This document shows positions 7,067 through 13,970 of a stretch of 21,223 bases of DNA, piece after piece. Numbering within the stretch: position 1 is the first letter of the stretch; each line of letters begins with the position of its first letter. Made by a program: the position numbers and the translations under genes. Source of the DNA: JAPXSY01 sp034003585 (GTDB lineage: Bacteria > Verrucomicrobiota > Kiritimatiellia > RFP12 > UBA1067); assembly GCA_034003585.1 (NCBI GenBank), contig JAVEYH010000061.1, forward strand, positions 1-21,223, read 5' to 3'. The notes beneath the pieces were generated by a model. It was given only the letters and a program-made list of their open reading frames with translations. It did no database searches and was not told the DNA's origin.

Positions 7067-8218
7067 TCACCGGGGCCGCAGCAGCGCGATGGCTTTCCGC
7101 ATAAGCGGCAGACGGATCGTGCGCACCTCGGTTTTCGCGCCGAGCGGGCTGGGCAGCGTGACGCAGAGTTTGCCGCCGAGGTGTTCGCGGAACTGTTCGA
7201 GGCCGACGAGCACATCCGGCGCGCCGCCCGGGCCGGGCCGTTCCAGCAGCGGCGTCCAGACCGGCAGACCGCTCGCGGTCAGGCCCTGAAGAATCGCGTC
7301 GCGTTCCGCGGGGGAGATCAGCCCGTTGAGCATCGCGTACGTGCTGTCGAGCGCGATGCCGACGGCCACGGCCTCGCCGTGCCCGAGCGTGAAGTTCGAC
7401 AGGCTCTCCAGCCGGTGCGCGGCCCAATGCCCGAAATCCAGCGGCCGCGCGCTGCCGTACTCGAAGGGGTCGCCGGAAGTGGCGATATGGCGCAGGTGCA
7501 GCGCGGCGGTTTTGCGGACGAGCGTCTCCATCAGATCCGGATCGCGGCCGCGCAGGTCCGCGGCATGCCGCAAAAGGAACCGGAAGAAGCGCCGGTCCCG
7601 GATGATCGCGACCTTGAACGCCTCCGCGATGCCGCCGACCCACTCGCGCTGCGGCAGGGTGGCCAGGAAGTCGAAGTCGTTGATCACCGCGAACGGCGGG
7701 GCAAAGGTGCCCGCGGCATTTTTCACCTCTCCGCTGTTCATGCCGTTCTTCACCCCGACACCCGCGTCGTTCTGCGCCAGCACGGTGGTCGGCAAACGGA
7801 TCAGGCGCAGGCCGCGGTGAACCAGCGAAGCGGCGAACCCCGCCATGTCCAGCACACTGCCGCCGCCCACCGCGACCAGATAACTGTGCCGGTCCAGATG
7901 GGTTTCCGCGGCAAGGGCCATCAGCGCGCGCACCCCGGCCCATCCGTTTTTGGCCTGTTCGCCACCCGGCACCGTCACCGGGCCGCGCACCAGATCGATC
8001 TTCCCGCAACGAAGACGGAAGTACCGCTCCATACGCTGGATCAATCCCGGCGCGGCTCCGGCCACCCCCGCATCCACCACTGCCAGCGCGCGCGCCCGGC
8101 CGCCGGCCGACGGCTTCATCACCGTGGCCAGGGTCCGGTTGGAAGGATCGAAGGCCCGGCGCGTGAAGCACACCGGATACCGGTATGAAACCGTGAATTT
8201 CTGGATCACGTTATTCAT
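7067..8218 (-). CDS. eboD: EboD-type 3-dehydroquinate-synthase-fold protein
   Basis: A 383-residue protein of the dehydroquinate-synthase (sugar phosphate cyclase) superfamily. The NAD-binding GGGSVLD is at 118-124. PTTVLAQNDAGVGVKNGMN (143-161) corresponds to the AroB active-site loop, and the zinc ligands appear as Glu199 (GGIAEAFK), His264 (DFGHWAAH) and His280 (LGHGEAVA). The opening FTVSYRYPVCFTRRAFDPSN and the partner gene point to EboD, the cyclase of the ebo cluster, rather than shikimate-pathway AroB, whose usual RxxLNFGHT reads RPLDFGHWA here. In other bacteria and algal plastids the ebo cluster encodes synthesis of an incompletely defined, probably prenylated metabolite. The start at 8218 overlaps the eboF-like stop as ATGA, implying coupling. 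An extended frame to 8293 adds unrelated residues and was rejected. Confidence 0.8.
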   Translation of the reverse strand: MNNVIQKFTVSYRYPVCFTRRAFDPSNRTLATVMKPSAGGRARALAVVDAGVAGAAPGLIQRMERYFRLRCGKIDLVRGPVTVPGGEQAKNGWAGVRALMALAAETHLDRHSYLVAVGGGSVLDMAGFAASLVHRGLRLIRLPTTVLAQNDAGVGVKNGMNSGEVKNAAGTFAPPFAVINDFDFLATLPQREWVGGIAEAFKVAIIRDRRFFRFLLRHAADLRGRDPDLMETLVRKTAALHLRHIATSGDPFEYGSARPLDFGHWAAHRLESLSNFTLGHGEAVAVGIALDSTYAMLNGLISPAERDAILQGLTASGLPVWTPLLERPGPGGAPDVLVGLEQFREHLGGKLCVTLPSPLGAKTEVRTIRLPLMRKAIALLRPR

Positions 8219-9498
8219 TCGGCAAGCCACGTTCGGATGGATGTTGCCAGAAGAGGCAAGGTCGTGAAGGGGAACGGCACGGTCGCGGCCCACGCGGTTT
8301 CGTATCCCGCGCCGGCGAGCCCGTGCGTGCCGCGGATACGGGCGGCATCGGCGCCGGTGCGCAGCGGCGTGCGCCCGAAAAAGAGTTCGCAGGGATCATA
8401 GCCGGGTTTGTTGTGGATGTCCACATGATCCGCGTAGTCCGGCGCTTCGCGGGGATCCGCCCACCAGGGATAGGCGAACCACGCGCCGGGTTCCGCCACC
8501 AGCAGCAGCTCGCCCGCGCGCGGATGGGCGATCCCGAGCGCGGCCTGCTCCGCCGTGTCCAGCACCCGGCCCACGCCGTCCAGCGCCTCCAGGATTGCCC
8601 GCGCCTGCGGCAGGGCGGAGGGATCCATGCAGAACACCGGCGCGACCTGATGGTCGGCCAGCGCGAAAGCGCGGCTCTGGTGAAAATCCGGGTACGCCCT
8701 GTTGCGGACCGCGCGCACGGTGAACAATCCCGCCTCGCGCAGCGCGCGGTTCGGGAAAACCGGACCGCGCGTCACCGGCGCGATCGCGTAATCCCCGAAG
8801 GCCAGGGCCTCATACCCGTTGGCGCGGGCCGCGGCGAAGAGCCGTTCGATTTCCGCGCAAACCAGCGTAAGCGCCCGGGCACTTTTCGGATGCTCCGGCC
8901 CGAACCGCTGGAGATCGTAATCGAGTCCGGGCAGATAGGCGAAAACGAGGTCGGGCGCGTCCGGCTGCGCGAGCCACGCCGCCACGGCCCGCGCGATCCA
9001 CTCCGAGGACCCGACCGAGGCCAGCGGCCCCCAATACCGGCACAGGCGGAACGGCCCCCCCGCGGCCCGGGTCAGCCGCGCCGCCAACTCCGGCGGCCGG
9101 CTGTAGTGCGCCATGATCATCCCGCCGCCGTGTTTGTGAATCGGCGCGGGCGAAAGGATCTGATCCGCCGACTCTCCGAGGCTCTGTTGAAAAAAGGCGA
9201 GCCCCACACTCCCGCCGCGGCTGCGGAACGGCTCCCAAATCCGCGGTCCCTCAACCAGCGCGGCCGCCTGTTCCCAAAACCACGCCCTGCGCAGGGTCCG
9301 GTCAAAAAAACCGTTGGCGAGGATCCCGTGCCCGGCGGGCGTGAGCCCGGTGCGCAAGGTGGCCTGAGCCGTACAGGTCAGTGCCGGAAAGACCGCCTCC
9401 GAAGAGCACACCGGCAGCCCCGCGATCCTCCGCACGCCATGGCGTGCGGAGAAGGCGTGTCCCCATCCAGCGACCTGGATGACCAGCAGTTTGCGCAT
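8215..9498 (-). CDS. eboF: EboF-type nucleotide pyrophosphatase/phosphodiesterase-fold protein
   Basis: A 427-residue cytoplasmic-looking member of the alkaline phosphatase superfamily (type I phosphodiesterase). The motif FPALTCTAQATLRTGLTPAG near residue 40 holds the presumed nucleophilic Thr, followed by HGILANGFFDR. Further family landmarks are RAWFWEQAAALV, SSEWIA, YLPGLDYDLQRFGPE, ALADHQVAPVF, HPRAGELLLVAEPGAWF, YADHVDIHNKPGYDP and RGTHG. This series matches what I recall of EboF from ebo clusters in cyanobacteria, Pseudomonas and eustigmatophyte algae. The first metal-site Asp usual in the superfamily is not obvious (LVIQVAGWG). The ATG at 9498 has a purine-rich GGGAAACAGGG before it. 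The stop overlaps the eboD-like start. The SGNH gene ends 61 bases upstream, so one transcript may carry all three. Confidence 0.78.
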   Translation of the reverse strand: MRKLLVIQVAGWGHAFSARHGVRRIAGLPVCSSEAVFPALTCTAQATLRTGLTPAGHGILANGFFDRTLRRAWFWEQAAALVEGPRIWEPFRSRGGSVGLAFFQQSLGESADQILSPAPIHKHGGGMIMAHYSRPPELAARLTRAAGGPFRLCRYWGPLASVGSSEWIARAVAAWLAQPDAPDLVFAYLPGLDYDLQRFGPEHPKSARALTLVCAEIERLFAAARANGYEALAFGDYAIAPVTRGPVFPNRALREAGLFTVRAVRNRAYPDFHQSRAFALADHQVAPVFCMDPSALPQARAILEALDGVGRVLDTAEQAALGIAHPRAGELLLVAEPGAWFAYPWWADPREAPDYADHVDIHNKPGYDPCELFFGRTPLRTGADAARIRGTHGLAGAGYETAWAATVPFPFTTLPLLATSIRTWLAE

Positions 9499-9559
9499 GC
9501 CCTGTTTCCCGTTTTCGCCGGCAGGCCGGTTCCGTCCGGCCCGATCCGCGCCGGCATCC

Positions 9560-10918
9560 TCATTCCGACCTGAGGAGCTTGTCGATTTCCGCGTAAATTT
9601 CCGCCGCCATCTCCTTGTTGACCGGCGGCCACCAGTGGACGGTGTCGGTCTTGTTGAGCGGGGTCTCGGAAAGGTGCTTCGCCGCGAGCGAATAGAGGTC
9701 GACCACCGGGAAGCCGTTCTTCCGCGCCACGGCGTCGGCAATCCGGTTGCGGCGGATGATGATGTCGTTCTTCACGCAGTTGAGGTCGCTCACCCCGTCT
9801 TCCCGGACGTGCCGCGCGGGGGTGCAGTTCACGTAAATGACCTTCGCCTTGGGCATCGCCGCCCTGATGCTGTCGAAGAAGAACTGCAGCATGCGCGGCA
9901 GATCGGCATCGCTGCAGCGGGAGGCCTGTTCCGGCGTCCACCAGTGGAGCGTCATCGGGTTGTAGGTGATGATGTCGTAGGGACCGATCGTCGCCGCGCC
10001 GCGCCACGCCTTCCGCGGCATCGATTCGTCGCCGCCCTGGTCGGCGTCGGGACCGAACCAGCACCCGCCGCCCCAGTAATCCACGGCAGCGCGTCCTTTG
10101 AGGAGGTTCGCGAGGTCGTTGCGGTATCCCATCGAGATCGAATCGCCCACCACGAGGATGCGCGGCCGCGACGGATCCGTTACCGGCTCCTTCATGATGT
10201 CGTACCCGATGCCGGTGCAACTGTGGCGGGTGGCGATGGAATCGTCGTACCCGAGCGGGAAAACCGCCTGCTTGTACACTTTGAGCCCGGTGATCTCGAC
10301 CGGTTTCGGGAACGTGACCGGCTCGGCGGCGGACTTTCCGCGCAGCGCGCCAAACCGCAGGCGATCGGTCTTAAGACGCGCGGGGATCGTGTCGGTCATC
10401 AGGATGATCAGCCCGTCGCGGAAATACTGGATGCGGTTGTCCTTCACGAGGAAGGTCAGTTTGTTGACCACGGTGCCGTCCTTCGTCCACGGCAGGGGAG
10501 AGTTTCCAAACCGTAGTTCGCTCTGCGTGCCGTTATAGTAGAGCTGTCCCGCACCGTACTGATACCAGGCGAACGCGCAGCCGCGCGGCACCTTCATGGA
10601 GAACCCGCCCTTCTCATAGTCGCAGTCCTGAAACGAGAAGAACACCGCGCTGAATTTCTGGTAATCCCGGGTTGTCGTCTTCACCGTGAATTCAATGGTG
10701 TAGTTGTCGCAGTCGGAAAGCGTTTCCGGCAGCAGGATTCGGTTCTGCCCGTCGAGGAAGAACGTGTCGCCCTTCGCGTGGAGGTCGCCCGTCACGTCGC
10801 AGCCCTCGAGTTTCCCGGCGTTGAACTCCCAGTCGGGAACGGGACGCGCGGTGTTCTCCGCCGCCGTCAGGCTGAGTGCCGCACACCCCGCGGCCGCCGC
10901 CATCCTGATTTTTTTCAT
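9560..10918 (-). CDS. Secreted SGNH/GDSL hydrolase with N-terminal lectin-like domain
   Basis: A 452-residue protein with a signal peptide (about 1-19, MKKIRMAAAAGCAALSL). Residues about 25-220 are beta-rich and resemble a concanavalin/LamG-like carbohydrate-binding domain (YTIEFTVKT, LRFGALRG). The SGNH hydrolase domain follows: block I GDSIS at 258-262 with Ser260 as nucleophile, and block V DTVHW with Asp425 and His428. GGGCWFGPD probably supplies the oxyanion-hole Gly, and YNPMTLHWW replaces the common GxND block. Family members remove acyl groups, often acetyl, from polysaccharides, so carbohydrate deacetylation is the likely but unproven role. A GGAGGG lies 12 bases before the ATG. The promoter at 11071-11099 may also serve the downstream eboF- and eboD-like genes. 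Confidence 0.85.
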   Translation of the reverse strand: MKKIRMAAAAGCAALSLTAAENTARPVPDWEFNAGKLEGCDVTGDLHAKGDTFFLDGQNRILLPETLSDCDNYTIEFTVKTTTRDYQKFSAVFFSFQDCDYEKGGFSMKVPRGCAFAWYQYGAGQLYYNGTQSELRFGNSPLPWTKDGTVVNKLTFLVKDNRIQYFRDGLIILMTDTIPARLKTDRLRFGALRGKSAAEPVTFPKPVEITGLKVYKQAVFPLGYDDSIATRHSCTGIGYDIMKEPVTDPSRPRILVVGDSISMGYRNDLANLLKGRAAVDYWGGGCWFGPDADQGGDESMPRKAWRGAATIGPYDIITYNPMTLHWWTPEQASRCSDADLPRMLQFFFDSIRAAMPKAKVIYVNCTPARHVREDGVSDLNCVKNDIIIRRNRIADAVARKNGFPVVDLYSLAAKHLSETPLNKTDTVHWWPPVNKEMAAEIYAEIDKLLRSE

Positions 10919-10936
10919 GGTGCTGTTTTTCCCTCC

Positions 10937-10985
10937 GCACGCCGGGAAGCGCAGATACGGCGTGCCCCCATCCGGCGCCCCGGAT
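10937..10985 (-). promoter_or_regulatory. Two adjacent hairpins in the leader of the SGNH gene
   Basis: In the leader of about 145 bases before 10918, two inverted repeats sit side by side. ATCCGG (10970-10975) pairs with CCGGAT (10980-10985) around a 4-base loop. GCACGCCG (10937-10944) pairs with CGGCGTGC (10958-10965) around a 13-base loop. The second hairpin touches the Shine-Dalgarno complement (10931-10936), so folding could affect translation. No known riboswitch family is recognised. Confidence 0.4.
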
Positions 10986-11070
10986 ACCCAGCGGGTCGCA
11001 CTGCCCCGACGCCCGTTTTTGCCACCGGCGCCGGCACCGGACCCGTCCGATCCGAATCGCTGTAGACCGC

Positions 11071-11099
11071 ACTATAACGCGTCTCCATGCCGATGACAA
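11071..11099 (-). promoter_or_regulatory. Sigma70-type promoter for the SGNH-eboF-eboD unit
   Basis: On the minus strand TTGTCA (11094-11099), a 17-base spacer and TATAGT (11071-11076), each 5/6 to consensus. Transcription would start near 11064. The -35 lies 45 bases from the divergent nagB -35, so the two promoters could share regulators. Confidence 0.65.
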
Positions 11100-11143
11100 G
11101 CGCGGCACAGGCAGAGCCGTTCCTCAGAAAAAGGTTGCCGGAT

Positions 11144-11172
11144 TTGACACTCGCGGCGATTTGGATTAGTCT
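11144..11172 (+). promoter_or_regulatory. Promoter of nagB
   Basis: TTGACA (11144-11149) is a perfect -35, followed by a 17-base spacer and TAGTCT (11167-11172), which keeps only the TAnnnT core. The leader of about 25 bases carries AAGGGAG six bases before the ATG at 11204. Confidence 0.55.
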
Positions 11173-11203
11173 TGCCGCTGGTTCGTAACACAAGGGAGCA
11201 ATC

Positions 11204-11971
11204 ATGGACATTACCATCTGCCCTTCCGCCGCGGAGGCCAGCCGCCTTGCGGGGGAGGTCATCATCAGCGCCGTCCGCCGGAAACCCGATCTCGTCCTGG
11301 GCCTCGCCACCGGCAGCACGCCGTTGCTGCTGTACAAGGAGATGATCGCGGCCTGCCGCAACGGAGTGGACTACAGCCGCGTGCGCACCTTCAATCTCGA
11401 TGAGTATTACGGGCTGCCGCCGGATCATCCGCAGTCCTACCGGAAGTTCATGAACGATCACCTCTTCTCGCACCTGAACCTCGCGCGGGAGAACACACGC
11501 GTGCCGGACGGCAAAACCCGCGACGTGGCGGCCCACTGCGCCGTGTATGAGGCGGAGATGAAGGCTGCGGGGGGTGTGGACATCCAGGTTCTGGGAATCG
11601 GCAGCGACGGCCACATCGGCTTCAACGAGCCCGCCTCGTCCCTGGCCTCGCGCACGCGTCTGGTCACCCTTACCCCACAGACTCTCAGCGACAACGCGCG
11701 CTTTTTCGCTTCCGCCGACGAGGTGCCTCGCTACGCCCTCTCCATGGGCATCGGCACGATCCTCGAGGCGCGGACATGCCTGCTGCTCTGTTTCGGCGCG
11801 AACAAGGCCCGGGCGGTCCGGGGCGCGATCGAGGGCGGGATCTCGCAGTTCAATCCCGCCTCGGCCCTGCAGCTCCACCCCGACACCCGCGTGTATCTGG
11901 ACGAGGAGGCCGCGGCGGAACTCGAGCTGAAAGAGTATTACCGCTGGGCCTCCGAAAACCGGCCACAGTGA
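11204..11971 (+). CDS. nagB: Glucosamine-6-phosphate deaminase
   Basis: A 255-residue cytoplasmic enzyme converting glucosamine-6-phosphate to fructose-6-phosphate and ammonia, the last committed step of amino-sugar catabolism. The phosphate-binding LATGSTP is at 34-40. The catalytic set is Asp66 (FNLDEYYG), Asp135 and His137 (GIGSDGHIGF) and Glu142 (NEP), matching Asp72, Asp141, His143 and Glu148 of the E. coli enzyme. The length fits the short nagB/gamA class. AAGGGAG precedes the ATG. The gene converges on the Nudix gene with one base between the two stop codons. No other nag genes or transporter are in the window. With a sulfatase and SGNH hydrolase nearby, use of sulfated or acetylated amino-sugar polymers is an inference. 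Confidence 0.96.
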   Translation: MDITICPSAAEASRLAGEVIISAVRRKPDLVLGLATGSTPLLLYKEMIAACRNGVDYSRVRTFNLDEYYGLPPDHPQSYRKFMNDHLFSHLNLARENTRVPDGKTRDVAAHCAVYEAEMKAAGGVDIQVLGIGSDGHIGFNEPASSLASRTRLVTLTPQTLSDNARFFASADEVPRYALSMGIGTILEARTCLLLCFGANKARAVRGAIEGGISQFNPASALQLHPDTRVYLDEEAAAELELKEYYRWASENRPQ

Positions 11972-11972
11972 G

Positions 11973-12431
11973 TCAGACGCCCTGCCAGGCGTCGCCGGAG
12001 ACCGCGTGCCCGCCCGGCTGAGCAAGCCACGCCGGGATAAGCTTCCGGAGCGGCGCGGGTTCCAGTCCCGCGCGCTCCAGATCCCCGAGCGCATGCCACC
12101 GGAAGCCGATCCACGCCTCCGCCGCGCGGACCTCCGCACCGGGCGCAAGGCCCGGCACACGCAACGCGAACACCAGATTGATCTCCGCGTGCGGCACGCC
12201 GTTCTGCATGAAGGCGTGTTCGCAGCAGCCGAGGAACGCCCCGGCCTCCGACCCGCAACCCAGCTCTTCGCGGATTTCGCGCTCCAGCGCCTGACGCGCC
12301 GTTTCCCGGAATTCGACGTGCCCTCCGGGCAGATAGGTGAGCGCGGACCCCTTGCCGTGGCAGAGCAGGATCTGCCCTCCGTCCACGCACACGCCCCGCG
12401 CGATCACCTCCACCTTCGCATGCTCTCCCAT
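11973..12431 (-). CDS. Nudix hydrolase
   Basis: A 152-residue protein with a complete Nudix box: Gly37, Glu43, then REIREELGC at 51-59, fitting GX5EX7REUXEEXGU. Such enzymes cleave nucleoside diphosphates linked to another group, using Mg2+ held by the box glutamates. The substrate cannot be assigned. LTYLPGGHVEFRET resembles MutT/ADP-ribose-type members. The start at 12431 is chosen because a strong AAGGGGG lies directly upstream and the family's first beta strand begins at once (VEVIARGVCV). The open frame reaches 12560 but the added residues look non-coding. Just upstream lies the iterated element at 12460-12489. Confidence 0.88.
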   Translation of the reverse strand: MGEHAKVEVIARGVCVDGGQILLCHGKGSALTYLPGGHVEFRETARQALEREIREELGCGSEAGAFLGCCEHAFMQNGVPHAEINLVFALRVPGLAPGAEVRAAEAWIGFRWHALGDLERAGLEPAPLRKLIPAWLAQPGGHAVSGDAWQGV

Positions 12432-12459
12432 TCCGCCCCCTTCGTCATGACTTGAAAGG

Positions 12460-12489
12460 TGAACGTTGCGCGTTACGCGTTGAACGTTC
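12460..12489. repeat. Iterated/inverted GAACGTT element between folC and the Nudix gene
   Basis: TGAACGTT occurs at 12460-12467 and again at 12481-12488, exactly 21 bases apart. GAACGTT (12461-12467) and AACGTTC (12483-12489) also form inverted arms. Between them is a GCGCGTTACGCGTT core containing the palindrome ACGCGT. The element lies upstream of the Nudix ATG and downstream of the folC stop. It could be an operator or a copy of a dispersed intergenic repeat. Confidence 0.5.
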
Positions 12490-12525
12490 CCCTCCTTGGT
12501 CCTTCGCGGCACAGCCGCGCGGCGC

Positions 12526-13878
12526 TCACCGCGCCGCAACCCCGCTTCGCAACGCTTCATTCGGATCGCCGCGCCGGTTGGCCCACGGGTAGGCCCCGAG
12601 AGCCGCCAGGGCCGCGCCCGCGAGAAACAGCGAGCCGCACACCAGCACCGTGCCGCCCTCCGCCGCGGCCCACTCCCGCGCCGCGTCCAGCGCCGAGCCG
12701 AGGTCCGCGCATGCCTGCGGGTCGCTGAACCCCGCCATGCGCATCACCCCTGCGGTCTGGTCCGGATGCAGCGTGCGCGGATTCGGCACCGCCACAGCCC
12801 AGGCGCGCTTGACCGCCGGGGCCAGGGTCCGCAGATGCCCCAAGGCGTCCTTATCGCCGCAGAACCCCGCCACCAGCCCCAGCGGCGGCCGCGCCCGGCA
12901 CGCTTTGAGCGCCTGCCGGAGCGCCCGCGCACCCTCCGGATTGTGCGCGCCGTCCACGATCACCGGCGGCGTCCGCGCCGCCAACTGGAACCGGCCGGGC
13001 CAGCAGACCCCCTCCAGTCCCCTGACAAACGCCGCATCGGACAGACTCACACCGCAGGCATCCGCCTCTTCCAGCGCGGCCACCGCCGCGCAGACGTTCT
13101 CGGCTTGGAACGGGCCGGCCAGCGGCAGCCGGATCGGCGGCAGCGACCGGTTCGGCGTGGCGATTTTAAGGGTCTGTCCCTCCAGCCCGCTCCGCGTCAC
13201 GGTCACCTCCACCGTTTCCGCGGCATCCGCGAAACGCGAGCCGGCCCGCGCCGCGCTCTGCGCGATCACCGCCCGCGCCTCCTCCGGCATGGCCGCGCAC
13301 ACGACCGGCCGGCCCGGCTTGATGATCCCCGCCTTCTCCGCGGCAATCCGCTCCAGCGTATCCCCGAGCCAATCGCAGTGGTCGAGCCCGATCCGGGTGA
13401 TCACCGACACCAGCGGCATAACGGTGTTCGTCGCGTCCAGCCGTCCGCCGAGGCCGGCCTCCAGCGCGATCAGCCGCACCCCCGCGCGCCGGCAGAGGAC
13501 AAACGCGATGGCGGTGAGGCACTCGAAAAAGGTGACCTCCGTCCCGGTCCGCGCTTCGATCGAGCGCACCGCGGCGCCGACCTCCCGCGCGCACGCCTCC
13601 AAGGCATCATCCCCCACCGGTTGCCCGTTGAGCAGGAACCGCTCGTTCAGGCACACCAGGTGCGGCGAGGTGTACCGCGCCGCCGGATATCCGGCGGCCC
13701 GCAGCACCGCCTCGCACATCGCCGCCACCGCGCCCTTGCCGTTGGTGCCCGCGATGTGAATCGCGGCGGTCTCGCGTTCCGGGTTACCCAGATCCGCCAG
13801 CAGCGCCCGGATCGTCTCCAGCCCCGGCCGCATGCCGAAACGCCGCCGGGACGCCAGCTCCTCCAGCACAGAGATCAT
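12526..13878 (-). CDS. folC: Folylpolyglutamate synthase / dihydrofolate synthase
   Basis: A 450-residue ATP-dependent Mur-ligase-family enzyme that adds glutamate to dihydropteroate and/or to folates. RFGMRPGLETI opens the family. The P-loop AGTNGKGA is at 43-50. YTSPHL with NERF, ECLTAIAF, LEAGLGGRLDATN, HCDWLGDTLERIAAEKAGII and the C-terminal VDGAHNPEG give full family coverage. Three in-frame starts exist: GTG 13911, ATG 13896 and ATG 13878. The last fits the usual N-terminus (MISVLEELASRRRFG) and lies six bases after a -10-like TACACT, suggesting a leaderless message. The gene diverges from tilS. No other folate genes are visible. Confidence 0.93.
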   Translation of the reverse strand: MISVLEELASRRRFGMRPGLETIRALLADLGNPERETAAIHIAGTNGKGAVAAMCEAVLRAAGYPAARYTSPHLVCLNERFLLNGQPVGDDALEACAREVGAAVRSIEARTGTEVTFFECLTAIAFVLCRRAGVRLIALEAGLGGRLDATNTVMPLVSVITRIGLDHCDWLGDTLERIAAEKAGIIKPGRPVVCAAMPEEARAVIAQSAARAGSRFADAAETVEVTVTRSGLEGQTLKIATPNRSLPPIRLPLAGPFQAENVCAAVAALEEADACGVSLSDAAFVRGLEGVCWPGRFQLAARTPPVIVDGAHNPEGARALRQALKACRARPPLGLVAGFCGDKDALGHLRTLAPAVKRAWAVAVPNPRTLHPDQTAGVMRMAGFSDPQACADLGSALDAAREWAAAEGGTVLVCGSLFLAGAALAALGAYPWANRRGDPNEALRSGVAAR

Positions 13879-13884
13879 GCCGGT

Positions 13885-13913
13885 AGTGTAGACCATCCCG
13901 GCGGCCCCCACAA
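13885..13913 (-). promoter_or_regulatory. Possible leaderless promoter of folC
   Basis: On the minus strand TTGTGG (13908-13913), a 17-base spacer and TACACT (13885-13890), with the ATG of folC six bases downstream of the -10. No Shine-Dalgarno precedes that ATG. If translation instead starts at 13896 or 13911, this cannot be the promoter. Confidence 0.35.
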
Positions 13914-13934
13914 TTCCCGATTGCCGGAATCCGG

Positions 13935-13964
13935 TTGTGCCGCGCCGCGGTTTTCCCGTATCAT
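13935..13964 (+). promoter_or_regulatory. Possible leaderless promoter of tilS
   Basis: TTGTGC (13935-13940), an 18-base spacer and TATCAT (13959-13964, 5/6 to consensus). The tilS ATG at 13971 is six bases downstream of the -10, just where transcription would start. A GGAG at 13965-13968 is only two bases from the ATG, too close for a normal ribosome-binding site. Confidence 0.45.
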
Positions 13965-13970
13965 GGAGTC

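Noticed and set aside
7067..8218. Shikimate-pathway aroB
   Set aside because: The active-site strings and the partner gene fit EboD better, and no other aromatic-pathway gene is near. A phylogeny would settle it.
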